From NCBI GenBank assembly GCA_900404475.1, contig OUQQ01000121.1, forward strand, positions 1 to 39,995: a stretch of 39,995 bases of DNA. The letters are read 5' to 3'. The stretch comes from Spongospora subterranea. Taxonomy: Eukaryota; Endomyxa; Phytomyxea; Plasmodiophorida; Plasmodiophoridae. Made by a program: the position numbers and the translations under genes. How positions within the stretch are numbered: the first letter of the stretch is position 1; the number at the start of each line of letters is the position of its first letter. Under the pieces are notes generated by a model that was not told where the DNA came from, searched no databases, and saw only the letters and a list, made by a program, of their open reading frames with translations. Below are positions 31,940 to 39,995 of the stretch, one piece after another.

Positions 31940-33176
31940 ATGGCGCACTACATGCCGCCGGCGATGCTGTCGATGTTCGCGCCACGCCCGCCGCTGGAGT
32001 ATCTGGAGCCGCACGTTGTCAAAAGAGCGCGTCCGTTAACAGGCTTGGCGTCATTCAAGAATTGTTTTAAAGATCCAAACGAACTTGCCCCGCTTGTCAA
32101 ATTTGAAACTGCTCCAGAGAAAAAGGCACGACGATCAAAAAAACAGACTGCAAAAGCTATCAAGCGGGTGCTGTCCCAAACCAAAACCTGTACACATGTG
32201 TTTTTATTTATTTGTTCGAAACAAATTCTGACAATTTCTGCCAGGGAACCCTCAAGAAAACCCAAAGTCGACGGAAGATGCTTATAAAACCCTGTTTGTT
32301 GGCCGACTTGACTACTCAGTAACCGAAGACGATCTGAAAAAAGAAATGTTGTCCAGCGGTCCAGTTAAAGTGGTATGGAAATTGTTTCTCAAAATTCGTC
32401 ATTTCTGCCGCTTTCTCACCATCTTACAGGTCCGGATTGTAAATGATATCAAAACTGGCAAGTCGCGGGGCTACGCTTTTGTCGAGTTTGAAGACGAGAA
32501 GGATCTAAAACGTCAGTTGTAATTGTGTTTGTTATGGTTTTAAATTGACGAAAATTTCCAAAGATGCTTATAAAGCTCATGACGGTAAGAAAATTAAAGG
32601 TCGCCGCGTTTGCGTCGATGTGGAGCGTGGTAGGACGGTACCAAACTGGAAGCCGAGGCGGTTAGGTGGTGGTCTTGGGTCAACACGCAAGGTTGTTTCG
32701 TCGCCGTTTATTCGACGTTTCAGCTGACAACAACGCTCTGCAGGGTGACAAGAAAAAGAAAGGCGCTGCATCGTCTGCTCCGATGCGGCGAGACGATAGT
32801 AGGTCGGATCGTCCAAGATCGTCAAGCGACGCTCATTACAGCAAAGACTCACGCGCAGCGGATTCCCGAAGTGACCGCGATAGGTTCCGCAGTGAGGATC
32901 GGCGAGACCGGGATCGGGATCGCTTCAGGGACCGTGAGCGTCCTGCTGACAGGGAACGGGGTTATGATCGTGATCGTTCTTCTCGTGGATATCGTGATGA
33001 AAAGGTAACACCATATATACTTATTTATCGTGTTCATGCTTCGCCAAACTTATATTTCGATATAGTCAAGTTCGAACCGTGGTCGTGACGAGATCAGAAG
33101 AGATGATCGGCGTTCGTCGTCATCAGGCCTTCCTGTAAATGGTCCACCATTACCCCCGCAGGCTTCCATATTTTAA
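31940..33176 (+). CDS. SNRNP70: U1 small nuclear ribonucleoprotein 70 kDa
   Basis: Six exons (31940-32189, 32245-32372, 32430-32511, 32564-32691, 32744-33004, 33066-33176) encode 319 aa. The N-terminal U1-70K region is present ([36 protein letters not shown]). The Trp codon spanning intron 1 starts [16 protein letters not shown]. The RNA recognition motif follows: RNP2 LFVGRL, RNP1 SRGYAFVEF, then [39 protein letters not shown]. This block is nearly invariant in U1-70K. The tail is rich in RD/RS dipeptides ([13 protein letters not shown]). The protein binds stem-loop 1 of U1 snRNA and helps define 5' splice sites, in keeping with the intron-rich genes around it. The tail is shorter than in animals. 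Confidence 0.95.
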
Positions 33177-33914
33177 CGTCAGCGCGATTTTTTAACAATC
33201 ACAAATGCATACGGTTTATTCTGCAGTCGACGCTGCGTCTCGTGTTTCATTAAATCGATTGTGCATGCATCAGTTGCAAATAAATTGAATAAAAACTTTC
33301 CTATTTCTGGGATATGTTTGACCAAGTGATTCATTGTCCTCAGGGCTCCGAATTATTTCATTGTGTACAAAATCGTTCACCAACAAGACGTACTGTGGCA
33401 TCCTGCTTTTTAGTGTGTTGACGATGCTTTTACAATGGTGTTGCCCAAAACCGGTAGACTAAGCTGATACTTAGTAGAGCGCCCATTACGTCTTGCAAAG
33501 TAAATTTCCAGTAGCATTTTAGAATAATGGCGTTGGAACGCAAGTTTCTGAGCGGCGGCACAACTCATGCTTACTTGAGCTATCGCCACAACGCATCAGC
33601 CGTTGGGTGAGAACTGCTGCCAATGTAGACGTTAAGTCACTTGTCCACTGCCCCTCCCTTGCGATTTACGTGAAAATCAATCCAAATTGTTCAGCACTCA
33701 ACGTCTATCGGAGAAACAAAGGGCCAATATCTGACAAGTCACCTGTCTTTGTCTTGCTTGCAGAACATAAGTAAATGAGTTCGAATAAAAGGTTGATCTG
33801 GTAGAAACAGTGCAGATTAAGGCGCCCCCCTCCCAGTGGTCCGGAATCCGGATCATTAATTGGGTCCGCGATTAGATCGCGGGCAGGAGAGGCAAGAGGG
33901 ATATTAAAATCATC
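33177..33914. other. Intergenic, no firmly supported gene
   Basis: The only start with a plausible short product is an ATG at 33527 (MALERKFLSGGTTHAYLSYR...), giving 27 aa, or about 40 aa if an intron beginning GTGAGA is removed. No family was recognised. The end of the stretch should hold the EXO5 promoter. Confidence 0.4.
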
Positions 33915-35301
33915 ATGGGCGATATCGAGGATACACGATCACCGATAGAGCGGTTCCGACTAGGCAACACGTTGAGCGTTAGCGATATCTCATCCCAGGT
34001 GTGGTGTGAAATGCAGACAGGTTCTTGATCACCTGTTTCGAACAATGTGCATCGGTCCTGACGATATTTACAGCGTTCAGTCTAGAGGTAATTGGTAGTA
34101 TCTGAGTCCTTTGGTATTCGACAAACGTCCTCAACGACGGATTTGTTTCCAGCAACCCCGGAAGCGAACGGCTGCCATGAATGCTGGAATCAAACGTCAC
34201 GAGCATCTCGAGCTAGAGGTTCACGATATTCGCAACATATCAATCGTGACCGAGTCCGATCAATGGGCATGTCGTACGAGAACATTCGCTTTCTTCACCC
34301 TAATTTCTATGTTTATCGACTAAGTTCCCGTTTCTTGCAGGTTTCTTGAACATGATATTCGGAATAGGTGAATGGGCACCACCTAATGGCCAGATCAGGT
34401 TGCTCATCGACGTTGATGTGGTTAGAAGAACTGTTGGGGACCGGGCGAACACGGGAGCTTTGCGTATTCGGGTGTCTTGATCCGTTGCGATATGAACTGA
34501 CAGAATCGGATGAAGACACGACATGGGCGATTGGCGTGATTGATTTGATCGAGATGCGACCCGATCCAGGGCAACCGAGGTCAACTTCATCATCACCCCC
34601 TTCCGGAAACCGAGCCCGCTTCTCATTGTTGGTTCAACAGCGGAGCCAATTCTCCAGTTCCATTCATCATGGATAACAAGACGAGATCGGTGCCGTCGAT
34701 TCCTGGATTTGCTCAGAAGCGCACGTCGAGGATGCAATTGATGCTGTATAAATATCTTTTCGACGGTCTAGTCAACAGCTTGTCGGGAGCCGATTGGATC
34801 AACCGCTTCCTTCATGCCCGATATCTGGACCCAAATACTCGCTCGTTCTCTGAACAAGTCACCACCGAACTTCAGCGCGTCGATCTGGCGGGTCGCAGTC
34901 TTGGTCAGATTGCCGAAGTCGCTGTCAACAGGTTTCACATCCTCTCTCAGAGCAGCGAAACATTGAAAGTAGGGGGTTCTTTGTTTTATTTTACGTCCTG
35001 CGAAACCAGAAAATGCTGAATCGACGTTATTTAGGTAATCTACGAGCTACAAGGATCGGGTGCTCATCTTGGCGACGACGTTTGGAGTTTCGACTATCGG
35101 CATTTACAAGGGGACGTTGGATATTTTCTGGAGTTTTGGTCTGGTTTGCGTGGACCAAATCCGGTGCTGTATGTTGAGTAAATGGGCAGACGATATATAG
35201 GTTGTTGATGTTGAGATTACAGGTCGGGCGAGTCGTGGAAATGTCGATCCTGTCAATACAGGGAATTATGTATCAATTGTCCCGACTCAGATACTCCATA
35301 A
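33915..35301 (+). CDS. EXO5: Exonuclease V (EXO5/DEM1-like)
   Basis: Recognised from ordered exon fragments. Exon 1 (33915-34020) carries NTLSVSDISSQVWCEMQ, matching the EXO5 start 'LSVTDLTSQWWCELQ' with the first cluster Cys. At 34146-34290 AAMNAGIKRHEHLELEVHD follows. At ~34455-34580 come TRELCVFG, TTWAIGVIDLIEM (the Asp of the nuclease fold) and, after an intron starting near 34579, PFIMDNKTRS (the conserved E/D-x-K position), then RMQLMLYKYLFDGLV. The exon from ~35038 has YFLEFWSGLRGPNPV. After a further intron the last exon reads SWKCRSCQYRELCINC: C-x2-C-x5-C, the remaining iron-sulphur ligands. EXO5 is a PD-(D/E)XK single-strand exonuclease that acts in mitochondrial DNA maintenance in yeast and in nuclear interstrand-crosslink repair in humans. 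Internal exon borders (34020-34110, 34310-34400, 35160-35220) are approximate. Confidence 0.85.
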
Positions 35302-36053
35302 TAACACTTCCGTTAAATTATTTGTTTAATTCCTGGCCATCACCTGTCTGATCATTTCCTCGATTTCCTGATTCTTTCAGGCAGCAATCGTGGTGGATGT
35401 CTCCAACAAAAGGTATTGATGTGGGAATTATTAGAAGTGCAGATTCGTAAACCGTAGGAAAACTACATATAGTATCGAATCCATTACAATTTTAATGCAG
35501 ATTGTCGAAAAATGCCGGCCGACAATATGGACTTCAAGGGCAATTCATTGAGCGTAACACTGTCGCAACCTGTTTTGAGTCGAGATCGCGTTCAACAGTT
35601 CAACACAAAAAGGAAAAAAACTATGTGTCGCTACCCAAATAGGTTTGCGCTAACAAATGAAGGGGATGGTTCGTTTACCAAATAGACCCCCCGCTGTTAC
35701 GCCAATCATGTGCTGGCGCCATCAGCCCCGCCCGGTTTGATCCACGTACAATGTTACATACAGCATCATCAACAAAATATTTATATCACTGCTCCACGAG
35801 TGGGATACGAGTGGACCAGTCATTATCTGGGGTTGTGTCTGGTGTAGAGTGTCTGTCGGGTGTCATCTGACGAATGACGTTCTGCGCGAGAGGCCACGCC
35901 GACAAAGAACAACCAAGCGAATCAGGTTGGGGACAAAAGGTGGCACAAGTGCTTGATCGTTCGTCATTCCAGTGGAAGTCGCAACGACGAGAGTTGTCAG
36001 CCAGCGCAAACTCTACCGACCATAGTCGATAGGAGAAAGGGGGCTGTGTCCTG
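35302..36053. other. Intergenic, no supported gene
   Basis: Two segments (about 35382-35413 and 35503-35630) are bounded by AG/GT and open in one frame, so a short exon pair is possible, but no start, domain or family could be seen. The end should carry the promoter of the next + gene. Confidence 0.35.
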
Positions 36054-36605
36054 ATGGGAAACGACCCGATCTCGTCGGACATCGATACCACCAATCATGG
36101 ATGCGTCTATACGGTGGCCGAGCACACCGTTTGTGATCCTGATGAAAACGGCCGCATTCATTGCCGAAAAGTAGTCAAGTCTTATCGTAAATGTCCTGGA
36201 CGTCCTCTTGAAGAAATTCCTACAAATGGACCATTGCTGTCACCGTATTCGGAGCAATCCGGAAACCCCATCAACGACATGGATATCTTCAATAGTATGA
36301 GGAATTTTGCAGACATGTTTGATGAAGCTGAATCGTTTTTCCGGCGGCCAAGAAGGTCTCATGGTCGTCGTTTCGGTTCACCTTCTGATGACCATGAGGA
36401 TCAGCACTTTGGTTCAGTATTCGATGACCTGCAAGAAAGGAGACAGAATCACTGTCAATCCAATCGTCCGAAACCTGCTCCATTCAACCTTTTTGGACGT
36501 AGTTGGAATCCTCATAGCGATTCGCCTCCAATACAAGAGCCAGATAGAAAGCCCTCGGCATGGAGAACGTATCGGGAGTATCGATCCAAGACTCATGAGA
36601 TATGA
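36054..36605 (+). CDS. Unrecognised 183-aa soluble protein with Cys/CPGRP motif
   Basis: A single exon beginning MGNDPISSDIDTTNHGCVYT. The N-terminal ~55 residues look constrained: four cysteines (GCVYT, VCDPD, HCRK, KCPGRP) around a basic VVKSYRKCPGRPLEEI segment. The middle has an acidic/hydrophobic helix (NSMRNFADMFDEAESFF). The rest is polar, Arg/Pro/Asp-rich and probably disordered. No signal peptide or membrane helix. The overall design (short Cys motif, F-rich helix, disordered tail) resembles small adaptor proteins such as the HAX1/MLF type, but I do not recognise it and claim no function. The ATG is the first in frame and the frame is uninterrupted. Confidence 0.65.
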   Translation: MGNDPISSDIDTTNHGCVYTVAEHTVCDPDENGRIHCRKVVKSYRKCPGRPLEEIPTNGPLLSPYSEQSGNPINDMDIFNSMRNFADMFDEAESFFRRPRRSHGRRFGSPSDDHEDQHFGSVFDDLQERRQNHCQSNRPKPAPFNLFGRSWNPHSDSPPIQEPDRKPSAWRTYREYRSKTHEI

Positions 36606-37091
36606 ACAATCCGAAGGCCGTTTTCGAAAATCATGCTGGTCGCTAGTCAACAATCTAACGAGGCCACATTTCTCAATCGCCACGGTCTGGGTCCACTGTA
36701 AATTGAATATATCTATTGAGTGTAGTTTTGTGCCTGGTATAAACACAACCACGATCAGAAGATGAAGTTTGGTTGACGGTGTTGCGATTTCACTGTTCTT
36801 AGTCTTTTGTGTAGATTCTCCCTCGGTTGTTTTTGTTGAGAAGAATCGTATGGCAGTTTGATATTTTTACAGCCATCAGTTGCAGCAACAGGCACCGCTT
36901 CCCCAAGCCACGTATGGCGCTGTTTGACCTTGGGCGCTCTTTTTGGCTATAACAGGTCTCAACTTCTTTGCAAATAAATCTTCACATATCCAGTTCTCAT
37001 TACTGCAGATTATTAGCGGATTACCCGCGGCTGTTGAATGTCTGATCGAGTCAATCATCTGGTATTCGTCGTTGAGGCTGTTATGTCATGC
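36606..37091. other. Intergenic, no supported gene
   Basis: Only short frames on both strands. A 60-codon minus-strand frame (37058-36876) lacks a recognisable domain. The stretch leads into the third duplicated block. Confidence 0.4.
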
Positions 37092-37482
37092 CCGTTGCTC
37101 GAAGTGTGGCGAAAATTGACACCTTGTTGAGGTGTTAAACGGTGCGCTCCATCACAATATGTTCCATACACAGTGAACTAGTCAGACGTGTTGCCTGCAA
37201 CGCGACATTGAAATCATTTCACAGGGGCTCACACTGTTGTATTTCGTCATTTTCGGTGTGCATTCGCACCGAAGACCTCCACGCCAATCCGCGCCCGATT
37301 AGGGTCATCTCAAACGTTCCTTACCGCCCCCGAGATTGAATAATGACCGATGCGGCGCATGGATTCTATCAATTTTATATCATTGCTAGCGGTACGTGTT
37401 GCACTGAATATCGCCCTATCAGATAATGTCGTTGCCTTCCGACCATCACGATTGCTATAATGCTGCAGTCAGCCGCCAGAGC
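37092..37482. repeat. Direct repeat, copy 1 (ends at assembly n)
   Basis: About 391 bp, repeated at 37484-37871 with a handful of substitutions and a 3-4 base indel near the end (CCCTATCAGATAATG versus CCCTATATAATG). The copies diverge by only a few bases, as expected for two haplotypes or a very recent duplication. A small stem (TTCGGTGTG/CGCACCGAA) sits inside each copy. Confidence 0.9.
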
Positions 37483-37483
37483 N
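37483..37483. other. Single-n assembly join 3
   Basis: One undetermined base exactly between the two copies of the ~390-bp block; the same pattern as the joins at 28165 and 30552. Confidence 0.9.
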
Positions 37484-37871
37484 CCGTTGCTCGAAGTGTG
37501 GCGAAAATTGACACCTTGTTGAGGTGTTAAACGGTGCGCTCCATCACAATATGTTCCATACACAGTGAACTAGTCAGACGTGTTGCCTGCAACGCGACAT
37601 TGAAATCATTTCACAGGGGCTCACACTGTTGTATTTCGTCATTTTCGGTGTGCATTCGCACCGAAGACCTCCACGCCAATCCGCGCCCGATTAGGGTCAT
37701 CTCAAACTTTCCTTACCGCTTCCGAGATTAAATAATGACCGATGCGGCGCATGGATTCTATCAATTTTATATCATTGCTACCGGTACGTGTTGCACTGAA
37801 TATCGCCCTATATAATGTCGTTGCCTTCCGACCATCACGATTGCTATAATGCTGCAGTCAGCCGCCAGAGC
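37484..37871. repeat. Direct repeat, copy 2
   Basis: Second copy of 37092-37482, continuing without break into the unique sequence after GCCGCCAGAGC. Confidence 0.9.
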
Positions 37872-38619
37872 ATGTTCGCCAGGGGCTCCCCACTTTCACT
37901 TGATTCATCATCCTTTGTCGATGATCTGAACGTTTTCGCTCGGCTGGACAATCGGTTCAACCATCACTTACACTCAGAACATTGCGGACGAACAACACAT
38001 GCATTATGGCTGAGGCCAGCACCAATGTTTGGTGCGGAGGAGGGATGGCTTGAAGAAGGCCAAGAGATTCGCAATCTGGGCCAGAGCGGTCGGGATGATG
38101 TAGCGAGCAATGAGGCAAATTCGTAGTTCGATTGTCGAGCACAATTTAGAGCGACGGAATTTGAGGAGCAGATTCAAATGAGCGCTGTGGGATTTAGCTG
38201 GTCTTCCGACCGAATACGCCCCTAAGCACGAAACGACTGACAACGATGCTGATGAAGGAGGAACGCTCCGAACCATCGCGACCATTGAGTTTAGCGGTCA
38301 ACTCGGCTACCGATCGCCTGAGCATTGATGATACATGGGAGCGCCTTGAAATGCTTGTTCACTCCAAATAACATGACCGTCGCCTCGAATTCATTCCTTG
38401 ATTTGTGTATCTTCTCTGGAACGATGGCTTAGCCTCCAAGGCAGCGCTGGACAGTCTGGATGCATTCTCCCGGCTTGGCTCGTCGTGGCGTTGCCTTGTT
38501 GAGATCAAGGAGTGGACAGCTTGGGTGATGAGAGAACGGCTTTGACCGATCGTCAGGTGAGTGGATGTATCGCCAGGCTTGAGCTGCTGTGTGCAAGACT
38601 GAATGATAGACAGTCAACG
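37872..38619. other. Gene-poor repeat-like DNA
   Basis: Frames are short on both strands. The minus-strand frame 38623-38429 contains AAQAWRYIHSPDD and may be a continuation of the Copia gag fragment to its right, but it is too degenerate to assign. Confidence 0.4.
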
Positions 38620-38900
38620 TCATCTGTATTTAGATTTAATCGAATCAGTGTTAATGGTCGTAAGTCTAAATTTGGTCAAGACTCCCGTTGGTACTGCAGA
38701 GAAGGGGCCAGTAGGTGTAGGTGTGCCAGCCATATCGACCCCGACGATGTCGCCGAGCCCCTTAACATGTAGGTAAATGGCTGCGTTCTTCAGCCAGAAA
38801 TGGAGATTAGTGTCCTTGCCGTCGAACACTGGTATGTGAATTCGATCGTGATCCCCAATACATCTAGTTCTGAATCTGTCAGGGACGTCTCCGTTCCCTG
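38620..38900 (-). pseudogene. Copia-type gag N-terminal fragment
   Basis: The minus-strand frame encodes IHIPVFDGKDTNLHFWLKN followed by AAIYLHVKGLGDIVGVD. This is the N-terminal 'PVFDG.N...W...M..YL...GL.DIV' pattern of Copia gag, comparable with the DGTNFIDWRHRMANFL copy near 28360 but clearly a different subfamily. The frame ends soon after and no full element is visible. Confidence 0.65.
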
Positions 38901-39099
38901 CGCTTCTGTCATGTCTGCAAGAGTTAGTACCACGCCGACTGGAGCCCACCGTTTAAAGTTGACCAACAGCTACAGTTATTCAGAATGTTGATTTCCACAG
39001 ACACGCGTCATATAAGGGATGTTTGTTGGTCCGCCATCTCCGGTGCAGGTTGACCAAATCGAATAAATCGGGGGCTCCAGTCGCCCGATACGGGATCCC

Positions 39100-39475
39100 A
39101 CGTGTCAAGGGATCTGGCTTCAATACGATCAAACTGTGTTGGCTCATCTGGAAGAGGTTGAACCTACGAATTGCTCCCTTTATTTTTTGCCCCAGATTTG
39201 CCTTCGCGACTGAATCTTTGATCAATAAAGCTGCTTTTTCAGGGCAGATGATCACCATGACGTCCGCCGTTTTGAAGGTTGAGAAAACTGTGGTTGGAAA
39301 CCTTTGCCAGGCCAAATTGGTGGGAGTTGACCAGTCGCAGCGTTGGGAAAAGTGTCAACTCAGCGAAATGGGAAAATAGAAAAATGGGGCAACGCTGCTT
39401 CAACCTGTTTCAGCTGGCTCAAAGCTTGTTGCCTCAGTTTGATCGTATGGGTTCCAAATCTCTTGACCCGCCTTA
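39100..39475. repeat. Imperfect inverted repeat of a retroelement-like segment
   Basis: About 70 bp at 39390-39470 (+; encodes CFNLFQLAQSLLPQFDRM) matches, with gaps, the reverse complement of about 39105-39170 (encodes RRFNLFQMSQHSLIVLK on -). Both include CAGTTTGATCGTAT. It is a third case of facing copies of the same coding sequence in this part of the window. Confidence 0.6.
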
Positions 39476-39689
39476 ATATGTCTTGCAGGTCAGAAGGTTG
39501 GAAGCTGATTTTTCTGAGCTTGATCATCAATTGAAATCCTGAACGCCTCGATTTTGGACAAGATTCAGGTGCTGAAATTACTGATTCTTTAAGAATCCTG
39601 TTACAAAATTGCCAAAAAAAATGAGCGTCAGAGGAGTTTATCTGCAAGTTCAACTCGCTGCTTTTTTCATTTCAAGATATATTTCGAGT

Positions 39690-39995
39690 CGAATTGGGCT
39701 GTGATCCACCTGTTAAAGTCGAACCACTTGAACTGAGGCTTAAGGATGGAGCAGTGCCAATCGAGGATGTCCCGAGTAGCGGAAGAGTATCTTGAGGCGT
39801 GGACCAGCGAGCTGGAAAGGTGCAATTTGATATTCCGGAAAACCTCCTCTGAATGGGGTTCGCCGGCCTTTGTGGTGGATCCTTATACTCGACCTCGAAT
39901 GGTTATAGATATGGTGCCTGTGAATAAGATTTTAATTCGCTATCAATTTCCGATGCCCTACCTGCATACATATGGCAGTTATCTTTCGGGGTCGC
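39690..39995 (+). pseudogene. Ty3/gypsy-type reverse transcriptase fragment (runs off the edge)
   Basis: The + strand shows LGCDPPVKVEPLELRLKDGA, then in another frame VAEEYLEAWTSELERCNLIF, SSEWGSPAFVVDPYTRPRMV, IDMVPVNKILIRYQFPMPYL. This is the start of a Ty3/gypsy reverse transcriptase: 'plr.KdGA.P', 'g.i..S.SeWaSP.f.V.K', 'RmviDyr.vN...... .P.P'. A frameshift near 39770 separates the first two parts, so at least this part is degenerate. The window ends before the catalytic YxDD. Confidence 0.8.

Noticed and set aside
33527..33740. Small ORF MALERKFLSGGTTHAYLSYR, possibly extended by splicing
   Set aside because: 27-40 residues only, no recognisable family, and no second line of evidence.
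37250..37668. Small hairpins (TTCGGTGTG/CGCACCGAA) as possible terminator or CRISPR-like repeats
   Set aside because: There are only two copies and they exist because the whole ~390-bp block is duplicated at an assembly join; no array.

Overview
This window is nuclear eukaryotic DNA. The genes are single-copy eukaryotic housekeeping genes split by many short GT-AG introns, mostly about 45-60 nt, and the intergenic DNA carries decayed eukaryotic transposons (Tc1/mariner, PIF/Harbinger, Copia and Ty3/gypsy types). There are no operons or Shine-Dalgarno signals, and I saw no tRNA or rRNA gene. The dense packing, tiny introns, an IQGAP-type RasGAP and a mariner transposase of the style common in oomycetes and plants suggest a protist, such as an oomycete-like or rhizarian/plasmodiophorid lineage. 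That placement is inference only. Three single 'n' positions (28165, 30552, 37483) are assembly joins, each flanked by near-identical direct repeats.

Left part (1-9560): a PINX1-type G-patch gene (-), then a decayed transposon cluster with long imperfect terminal inverted repeats (mariner and Harbinger transposase remnants), then a DNAJB12/14-type ER J-protein (+) that converges on a FIG4-type SAC phosphoinositide phosphatase (-). Their stop codons are about 28 bp apart.

Middle (9560-25950): two tandem paralogues encode secreted, ten-cysteine, probably GPI-anchored surface proteins with no family I recognise. They are followed by DPY30 (+), a ZDHHC4-like palmitoyltransferase (-) and a mitochondrial carrier (-). 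Next is a very large 14-exon gene (+, modelled as 2,328 aa) that joins an N-terminal IQGAP-type RasGAP module to about 1,700 residues of helical protein I cannot assign. After it come a lysine-rich nuclear-type protein resembling RNA polymerase I subunit RPA34 (tentative, +) and proteasome subunit beta-3 (-).

Right part (25950-39995): this stretch is rich in transposon remains: Copia gag fragments (one a head-to-head inverted duplication), a second long inverted repeat, and a Ty3/gypsy reverse-transcriptase fragment at the edge. Between them lie a C2H2 zinc-finger protein, U1 snRNP 70K, exonuclease V (EXO5/DEM1, with its C-x2-C-x5-C iron-sulphur motif) and an unrecognised 183-aa protein.

The genes do not form one pathway. 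The points most worth following are the fused RasGAP/helical giant, the tandem ten-cysteine surface proteins, and the palindromic, assembly-breaking retroelement repeats. All exon joins were inferred by eye from splice signals, reading frame and protein similarity recalled from known families; no alignment or search was run.
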